From positions 62,001 to 126,000 of the forward strand of contig CBDBUX010000018.1 of assembly GCA_965212205.1 (NCBI GenBank): 64,000 nucleotides of DNA, given 5' to 3'. Shown piece after piece: positions 60,791 to 64,000 of this stretch. The DNA is from JAHEJJ01 sp965212205. GTDB taxonomy: Bacteria; Bacteroidota; Bacteroidia; Flavobacteriales; Flavobacteriaceae. The notes under the pieces are model-generated. The model saw nothing but the letters and a program-made list of their open reading frames with translations. It had not been told where the DNA came from and ran no database searches. A program made the translations under genes and the position numbers. Numbering within the stretch: position 1 is the stretch's first letter; each line of letters opens with the position of its first letter.

Positions 60791-62359
60791 ATGGCATCAG
60801 GAAAATTGTCACCACGGCAGAAAATGATCAATCTTATGTATTTGATCTTTATCGCTATGTTGGCATTAAATATGAGCAAAGAAGTTCTGGCTGCATTCGG
60901 ATTGATGAATGAAAAACTGGAAGCTTCTAATAATAAGGTGACAGAGAACAATTTAGCGTTCCTGGAAAACCTTGAAACCAAAGCCGATGAAGATGCTGCT
61001 AAATACGCTGAGCTTTATAAAGACGCTCAGAAGATCAAGCAGTTGTCTAAAGAGTACTACGACTATTTAGAAGAACTGAAAACCCAGATGGTTAAGGATA
61101 TTGAAGATCCTTCCGATTACCAGGTAATGGATAAATCGGATTATCTGGACCAGAAGTTTTTTCAAGGCGATAACCTGGCTCCTCAGGGCAAGGAATTCAT
61201 GAAAAGGATCACGGAATACCGAACACAGGTAAGCGCGATTCTTGGTGAAGGATTCCCTGAAGTGAAAGATGCGCTCAATGCGAGATTCCAGACAGGTAAT
61301 GATAATGGTAAGGTAGAACGCAGAGATGGTGCGAAAGTTGACTGGATCAACTACCACTATGAAGGCTTCCCATTGATCGCCTCATTGACTAAACTGACTT
61401 CAATGCAGTCGGATATCAAAGCAACCGAAGAGTCTGCCTTAAAAGCAATGCTTCAAGGTGAGCTTACAAGTCAGGTTTCACTTTCCAATTTCTCGACCCT
61501 TTTAGAATCGGAAAAATCCGCATTCTATTCAGGTGAGAAGTTCGCAGGAAGTATCGTACTGGGTAAAACCGATAAATCGGCTAAACCTGTACGCGCCGAC
61601 TTAAAACTCGACGGAAGGAAACTGAGTGAAGGCCGTGACTACCAACTCGAAGAAGGTGGTGTAAAGCTTTTAATCGGTGCAGGTAGCCCTGGAGATCACG
61701 AGATCAGTGGTAATCTGGTTTACATGCAGGACGGTAATGAGAAAGAAGTTCCTGTTAAGAACACATTCTCTACCATTTCCAAGCCTAACGCAGCTTTGAT
61801 CGCTGCTGATAAAATGAATGTGGTATATCGCGGGGTATCTAACCCAATGTCTATCACCATTCCTGGTATTCCTAATAACAAGGTTTCGGCCTCCGCTGCT
61901 GGTCTTTCCAAGCGAAGTGGTAGTAGCTATATTATGAACCCTGGTAAAGGAAGAACCGTAACTATTACAGCATCAGGTACACTACCCGATGGTCAGCGTG
62001 TGTCTTCAAGATCCGAATTCAGGATCAAAGACATCCCAAGACCGGCCGGTGCGATCCGTGGTGAAACCGGAAGTACCAAAATGCCGAGAAGGAACCTGGA
62101 AATCTCTACCGTTAGTGCGGTATTGGAAGATTTTGATTTCGACCTGAATCTTGCCATCGGCGGATTTAAGTTTAAAGTTCCCGGACAGCCTACGGTAGTT
62201 GTTAAAGGTGGTAAACTGGATAGCAGGGCCAAATCTGCCCTGAAAAGAGCGAAGAGAGGCGATGCCGTTCAGATCTTCGATATCCAGGCGTACATTACCA
62301 ATAACAAATCATACAAATTGAAGAAAGTATCTCCTGTTATTGTGGAGATTACAAACTAA
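60791..62359 (+). CDS. gldM: Gliding motility/T9SS motor protein GldM
   Basis: A 522-residue bitopic protein: a short cytoplasmic SPRQK start, one TM helix (MINLMYLIFIAMLALNMS, about residues 13-30), and a long periplasmic part of D1-D4 domains reaching towards GldK/N. EVLAAFGLMNEKLEASNNKV opens the periplasmic helix, KVERRDGAKVDWINYHYEGF is in D1, and GKTDKSAKPVRADLKLDG to GGVKLLIGAGSPGDHEISG in D2. The dimer transmits the motor movement of GldL. Gap to gldN is 19 bp. Confidence 0.97.
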   Translation: MASGKLSPRQKMINLMYLIFIAMLALNMSKEVLAAFGLMNEKLEASNNKVTENNLAFLENLETKADEDAAKYAELYKDAQKIKQLSKEYYDYLEELKTQMVKDIEDPSDYQVMDKSDYLDQKFFQGDNLAPQGKEFMKRITEYRTQVSAILGEGFPEVKDALNARFQTGNDNGKVERRDGAKVDWINYHYEGFPLIASLTKLTSMQSDIKATEESALKAMLQGELTSQVSLSNFSTLLESEKSAFYSGEKFAGSIVLGKTDKSAKPVRADLKLDGRKLSEGRDYQLEEGGVKLLIGAGSPGDHEISGNLVYMQDGNEKEVPVKNTFSTISKPNAALIAADKMNVVYRGVSNPMSITIPGIPNNKVSASAAGLSKRSGSSYIMNPGKGRTVTITASGTLPDGQRVSSRSEFRIKDIPRPAGAIRGETGSTKMPRRNLEISTVSAVLEDFDFDLNLAIGGFKFKVPGQPTVVVKGGKLDSRAKSALKRAKRGDAVQIFDIQAYITNNKSYKLKKVSPVIVEITN

Positions 62360-62378
62360 GCATAGTAAATTTTAACAG

Positions 62379-63281
62379 ATGAATTGGAAAAGTTTAATTG
62401 TAGTTGGAGCGGTGGCAATGATGCCATTGTCTATGGCAGCACAGGCAAATATCCTCAATGCCAAAAAGCCAGAGGATATCGGCAAGAAAACTGCCGAACA
62501 AATTGCCGAAGACAATGATGCCCCCCTTCCCTATGGATATGTAGACGACAGGGATATACTATGGTCTAAGACCGTTTGGGAAGTGATTGATCTCGATGAG
62601 AGAGTGAATTTCCCTATGTACTATCCCCTTGATACGATTGATATTGGGGCCGACAGAAGATCGCTTTACGATGTGTTCTTGAAAAATATCAAGAACGGTA
62701 AACTCAAGGATGTTTATGTAGATTCTTATTTTACTGAGAAGCGTAATTTCGGCGATCTGGAAGCGACCCTGAAAAAGGTCGATACTACCGATCTCGGTTA
62801 TGAGCAAATCAATGCCGGAGAGGAATTATCGCCCGAATATATCAATCAGAGGGAACTGACCGCCGCCGATATCGAGGAATACCGTATAAAAGGTATATGG
62901 TACTTCGATAAGCGTCAGGGAGAACTTAAATACCGATTGCTCGGAATAGCACCGGTAGCTCCCGATGTAAACTTTATCGACGACGAGTCTATGGATCCTG
63001 CGGATGCCAAAGTAGAACTATTCTGGGTTTGGTTTCCTAGTGCCAGAGAAATCCTGCACAGTGCCAAGGTGTTCAACCAACGCAATTCGGCTCAGCCTCT
63101 CTCCTTCGATATGCTCCTTAATGCAAGGAGGTTTAACGCAATTATCTACAAAGAAGATAACGTTCATGGAGATAGAGAGATCAGAGACTACATAGCAGAC
63201 AATGCCCTTTTCCAGTTGCTGGAAGCGGATAGGATCAAAGAAGCGATCCGCGACAGGGAACAAGATATGTGGGCTTACTAA
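62379..63281 (+). CDS. gldN: Gliding motility/T9SS ring protein GldN
   Basis: A 300-residue periplasmic partner of GldK (PorN family). Signal peptide (LIVVGAVAMMPLSMAAQA). KTVWEVIDLDERVNFPMYYP near 64, RSLYDVFLKNIKNGKLKDVY near 90, IKGIWYFDKRQGELKYRLLG near 170 and ELFWVWFPSAREILHSAKVF near 210 are characteristic. Ends the core set, followed by a terminator. Confidence 0.97.
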   Translation: MNWKSLIVVGAVAMMPLSMAAQANILNAKKPEDIGKKTAEQIAEDNDAPLPYGYVDDRDILWSKTVWEVIDLDERVNFPMYYPLDTIDIGADRRSLYDVFLKNIKNGKLKDVYVDSYFTEKRNFGDLEATLKKVDTTDLGYEQINAGEELSPEYINQRELTAADIEEYRIKGIWYFDKRQGELKYRLLGIAPVAPDVNFIDDESMDPADAKVELFWVWFPSAREILHSAKVFNQRNSAQPLSFDMLLNARRFNAIIYKEDNVHGDREIRDYIADNALFQLLEADRIKEAIRDREQDMWAY

Positions 63282-63318
63282 AGACCTGATTTTCTTCCAA
63301 TTCAGATCAGTAATGACC

Positions 63319-63344
63319 AGCACCCCGGCCCACACCGGGGTGCT
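63319..63344 (+). terminator. Intrinsic terminator after gldN
   Basis: AGCACCCCGG-CCCACA-CCGGGGTGCT followed by TCTTTTATAT. Strong GC stem closing gldKLMN. Confidence 0.9.
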
Positions 63345-63411
63345 TCTTTTATATACCCTTCCCATTATTATTCTGCCGGAAGTTCTAACAGTCTTTTCCT
63401 AGATTTGTACC

Positions 63412-64000
63412 ATGGTAGACTACTTGGTAGTAGGTTTGGGATTAGCTGGCGTTTCATTTTGTCATACCCTGGAAAAGGCAGGCAGATCTTTTATGGTCTT
63501 TAACGATAGCTCACAACGTTCTTCCTGGGTGGCAGGAGGTATCTACAATCCATTGGTGCTTAAAAGATTCAAGCTGTCTTGGCGGGCAGCCGACCAGATC
63601 AAATTGCTAAAACCCTTCTACGATTCACTTTCAGAGAAACTAGATATAACCATAGATCATCCTTTGCCTGTATTGAGGAGACTGGCCTCGGCTGAAGAAC
63701 AGAACATGTGGTTCGAAGCCGCAGACAAACCCGATTTGGCTCCATTTATGAAAACAGATCTCTACGACCATCAAAACCCAATGATCGATGCACCTTTTGG
63801 GTTCGGAATGGTTAAAGGAACAGGCAGGATCGATACCAAATTGCTGGTAGAATCTTATGAAGCATATTTAAAAGAATCAGGAAATCTTATACGCGACAGC
63901 CTCGATCCTGCCCGGTTAGAGATAAAATCGGACTATGTGCTCTATAAATCATATAAGGCCAGCCGTATCGTTTTCTGCACCGGCTATGGGTTATCTGAAA
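63412..64000 (+). CDS. FAD-dependent oxidoreductase (DAO family), 3'-truncated by the window edge
   Basis: The first 196 residues of a flavoprotein. VVGLGLAGVSFCHTLEKAG at the N-terminus is a GxGxxG dinucleotide-binding fold, followed by SSWVAGGIYNPLVLKRFKLS, typical of the DAO-type oxidases found after gldN in flavobacteria. GTGRIDTKLLVESYEAYL near 136 and IVFCTGYGLSE at the edge (second glycine motif) fit as well. A perfect -7 TAGATTTG at 63400-63407 sits only 4 bp before the ATG, so any transcript from it would be nearly leaderless. The substrate cannot be assigned. Confidence 0.88.
   Translation, partial: MVDYLVVGLGLAGVSFCHTLEKAGRSFMVFNDSSQRSSWVAGGIYNPLVLKRFKLSWRAADQIKLLKPFYDSLSEKLDITIDHPLPVLRRLASAEEQNMWFEAADKPDLAPFMKTDLYDHQNPMIDAPFGFGMVKGTGRIDTKLLVESYEAYLKESGNLIRDSLDPARLEIKSDYVLYKSYKASRIVFCTGYGLSE

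Overview
This window is about 64 kb of chromosome from a Bacteroidota bacterium, most likely a marine member of the Flavobacteriaceae. The evidence is the gldKLMN type IX secretion/gliding operon, the GYDIA-type GHMP kinase beside a class II HMG-CoA reductase, a HYC/CC/PP-motif small protein, promoters of the Bacteroidota form TTTG-N19/20-TAnnTTTG, weak Shine-Dalgarno sequences and many SPII lipoproteins. The gene content is mostly housekeeping. I see no prophage, CRISPR array, insertion sequence or rRNA operon.

Layout. 1-3.9 kb: the end of a TRAP transporter permease, uxaC (glucuronate isomerase) and a FadL-like outer-membrane barrel. 4.1-8.6 kb: a frameshifted membrane protein gene, a lipoprotein with a Gly/Asp/Thr repeat linker, a small membrane protein and an LpxL-type acyltransferase. 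8.7-9.1 kb: tRNA-Phe with a clear promoter; its 3' end and terminator are duplicated 170 bp downstream. 9.2-16.9 kb: a forward run of coaX, an outer-membrane protein, a TPR protein, lptC, a small membrane protein, a CNNM/HlyC-type CBS protein and a PpiD/SurA-type isomerase, apparently an envelope-biogenesis operon. 16.9-19.2 kb: two mevalonate-pathway genes (reverse). 19.3-24.7 kb: a frameshifted dipeptidyl peptidase IV and two POT peptide transporters, a peptide-utilisation cassette. 24.7-29.5 kb (reverse): comEC, an NlpC/P60 lipoprotein, lpxB, a small membrane protein and surE.

29.8-35.6 kb: the tail-specific protease Prc, an arylsulfotransferase-like lipoprotein, msrB-msrA and a DRGH nuclease. 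35.6-42.8 kb: the cell-shape cluster purH-mreB-mreC-mreD-mrdA-rodA (reverse). 42.9-46.7 kb: a GAF-type free-methionine sulfoxide reductase, and a three-gene forward cluster of a HYC_CC_PP protein, a TonB receptor with a Cys-Cys pair and a periplasmic CxxC HMA protein, which reads as a metal-handling module. 46.7-53.4 kb (reverse): miaB, a sigma-54 activator, lptE, a TPR-like protein, secG, then groES-groEL. 53.5-64 kb (forward): an LVIVD-repeat lipoprotein, topA, an arginase-fold protein with eroded metal ligands, gldK-gldL-gldM-gldN and the start of a FAD oxidoreductase.

Most noteworthy: the tRNA-Phe 3'-end duplication; two genes each split by a single-base indel; the probable pseudo-enzyme directly upstream of gldK; the HYC/TonB/HMA cluster; a ComEC whose C-terminal metallo-beta-lactamase region lacks its metal motif; and two sigma-54-like promoter candidates (groES, prc) in a window that also encodes a sigma-54 activator. 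All functional statements come from motif recognition by eye; no database search was run.
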